From CAKZML01 sp041571575 (lineage in GTDB: Bacteria > Pseudomonadota > Gammaproteobacteria > Steroidobacterales > BM003): a stretch of DNA of 6,997 bases. The notes beneath the pieces were generated by a model. That model saw only the letters and a list, made by a program, of their open reading frames with translations, did no database searches and was not told the DNA's origin. The position numbers were made by a program, and so were the translations under genes. Location of the stretch: positions 1 through 6,997 of the forward strand of contig JBFFTZ010000138.1 in NCBI GenBank assembly GCA_041571575.1. Direction: 5' to 3'. Positions 6,008 to 6,997 of the stretch are shown one piece after another; the first letter of the stretch is position 1; each line of letters starts with the position of its first letter.

Positions 6008-6997
6008 CTACCGTGGATGATTATCGACCAGGCTGAATGTCATCCCGGCGTTTTCGCAGAGCCGGTCGATCAACTGTTGACCCATGGCTGCTGCCGGGGT
6101 CCAGAACCCGCCGGGCATGCCCCGGGGCTGACTGTCCCTGGCCAGGCAGACCGCACTCTCTCCCAGCATTCGGCAGGTGGCGCCATAGCCCGGGTCCCGA
6201 TCCGCGGTAACCCTGGCGGTCAGGCTAATATCGTCGTTTTCCGGGTGATGGGCGACCAGCACGATGTCGAACATGCCATGCTCGCGTTCCTGCTGATTGG
6301 GGCCCTGGCCTGGCTGGGGCAGGAAGAACTTGTTCAGCAGGGCCCGGGTGGGCGGAATCGCGGCCAGTCCCATGAAGCCGGCCAGGGAGGCGGTCAGCAT
6401 GGTGGCCCGGGCGAATCCAGCGGCGCCGCGACCGGTCATCATGGCCTCGCTGTAGCGGAAATTTCGACCGTAGGAGTAATCCAGCAAGACATTGGATCGG
6501 CGTACGATCTTGGTATTGATATTGGCCATGATGAATGGCGCGATCCATGACTTGACGTCCTCGTCATAGCGAGGCGCCCGGGGGTCGGTGGGGGGTGGCC
6601 CTTTTTGCTCGCCCACAGGATTCAGGGAGTAGGTATGGCCCAGTGCCCGGCGCACGGCTTTATCGCTGGCGCCTGCCTCAAAGGCCGCAAGCATACTGGC
6701 CGCCGTGCCACCACTGAACTTGCCCTTCATCCGGCGTACCCGCAGGGCTACTTCCGAGGCGGCCACACCGTGCTGTTCTTTCATGGCCTGCTGGACGAAG
6801 AACGTTCCCAGGTCTGATGGCAGGCTGTCGAAGCCGCAGCAATTGACGATGCGTGCACCGCTTTTCTTTGCCGCCTTTTCATTGGCGTCCAGCATGGCGC
6901 GTATCCAGTGGGCCTCGCCGGTGATATCGCAATAGTCGGTGCCATGCTTGGCGCAGGCGGTGACCAATTCGCTACCGTATTTGGCGAAGGGGCCCAC
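6008..6997 (-). CDS. Saccharopine dehydrogenase-like NAD(P)-binding oxidoreductase, COG3268 type (5' end missing)
   Basis: The frame is open from the right edge to a TAG at 6008-6010, giving 330 codons including the first GTG, which is very probably an internal Val (VGPFAKYG) and not a start. Full-length relatives are about 390-415 residues, so some 60-85 N-terminal residues, including the Rossmann nucleotide-binding glycine motif, lie outside the window. Visible family motifs, counted from the edge, are VGPFAKYGSELV (1-12), GTDYCDITGE (19-28), NCCGFDSLPSDLG (52-64), SGGTAAS (95-101), YGRNFRYSEAM (176-186), a hydrophobic stretch at about 191-214, FLPQPGQGPN (225-234) and GGFWTPAAAMG (296-306). 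These place it with the saccharopine dehydrogenase-like proteins that include vertebrate SCCPDH and mycobacterial 'trans-acting enoyl reductase' proteins. The substrate is unknown; a true lysine-pathway saccharopine dehydrogenase is unlikely. It reads in the same direction as the pilus operon but is 230 bases away, and no functional link is apparent. Confidence 0.88.
   Translation of the reverse strand: MGPFAKYGSELVTACAKHGTDYCDITGEAHWIRAMLDANEKAAKKSGARIVNCCGFDSLPSDLGTFFVQQAMKEQHGVAASEVALRVRRMKGKFSGGTAASMLAAFEAGASDKAVRRALGHTYSLNPVGEQKGPPPTDPRAPRYDEDVKSWIAPFIMANINTKIVRRSNVLLDYSYGRNFRYSEAMMTGRGAAGFARATMLTASLAGFMGLAAIPPTRALLNKFFLPQPGQGPNQQEREHGMFDIVLVAHHPENDDISLTARVTADRDPGYGATCRMLGESAVCLARDSQPRGMPGGFWTPAAAMGQQLIDRLCENAGMTFSLVDNHPR

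Noticed and set aside
5942..6550. A 202-codon open frame on the plus strand
   Set aside because: It lies antisense to the saccharopine dehydrogenase-like gene, whose family motifs are clear. Its translation is Gly/Gln/His-rich without a recognisable domain.
6995..6997. GTG at the right edge as a start codon
   Set aside because: It is the Val of the conserved VGPFAKYG stretch. Relatives have a Rossmann domain before it, so the gene is truncated by the window.

Overview
The window holds most of a type IV pilus minor-pilin operon, all on the minus strand, plus the 3' part of an unrelated gene upstream of it. From right to left (the direction of transcription) the order is: a COG3268-type saccharopine dehydrogenase-like gene cut by the right edge (6008-6997); a 230-base intergenic gap with weak promoter-like sequence (5778-6007); fimT/fimU (5214-5777); pilV (4639-5220); pilW (3637-4638); pilX (3135-3635); and pilY1, which runs off the left edge without its stop codon (1-3123). 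Apart from the 230-base gap, the window is essentially all coding.

The order fimT(U)-pilV-pilW-pilX-pilY1 matches the fimU-pilVWXY1 operon of Pseudomonas and related Gammaproteobacteria. The moderately high GC content, the protein style (PilY1 with a Leu-Asp-Tyr-Arg-Pro-Asn start to its N-terminal domain, PilW with an Asp/Asn-rich loop) and the neighbouring gene suggest a gammaproteobacterium, possibly a marine one. This placement is an inference and cannot be settled at genus level from the sequence alone.

The five pilus genes are packed tightly. fimT overlaps pilV by 7 bases, the pilV stop abuts the pilW start, one base separates pilW from pilX, and 11 bases separate pilX from pilY1. This points to one transcript with coupled translation. 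In characterised relatives, the four minor pilins and PilY1 form a complex that primes pilus assembly and sits at the pilus tip, where PilY1 acts in adhesion, surface sensing and control of retraction. FimT-type pilins can also bind DNA during natural transformation.

I found no unknown system here. The points most worth a second look are: a C-terminal Gly-Arg-Pro-Arg (GRxR) motif in the FimT/FimU pilin, which is the signature linked to DNA uptake; three DxDxDxxx[D/E] calcium-loop-like motifs in PilY1 and one more in PilW; a PilY1 N-terminal domain whose expected metal-site motif DxSxS is replaced; and a TTG start for fimT that is fixed by a strong Shine-Dalgarno sequence. I saw no CRISPR array, RNA gene, insertion sequence or convincing terminator.
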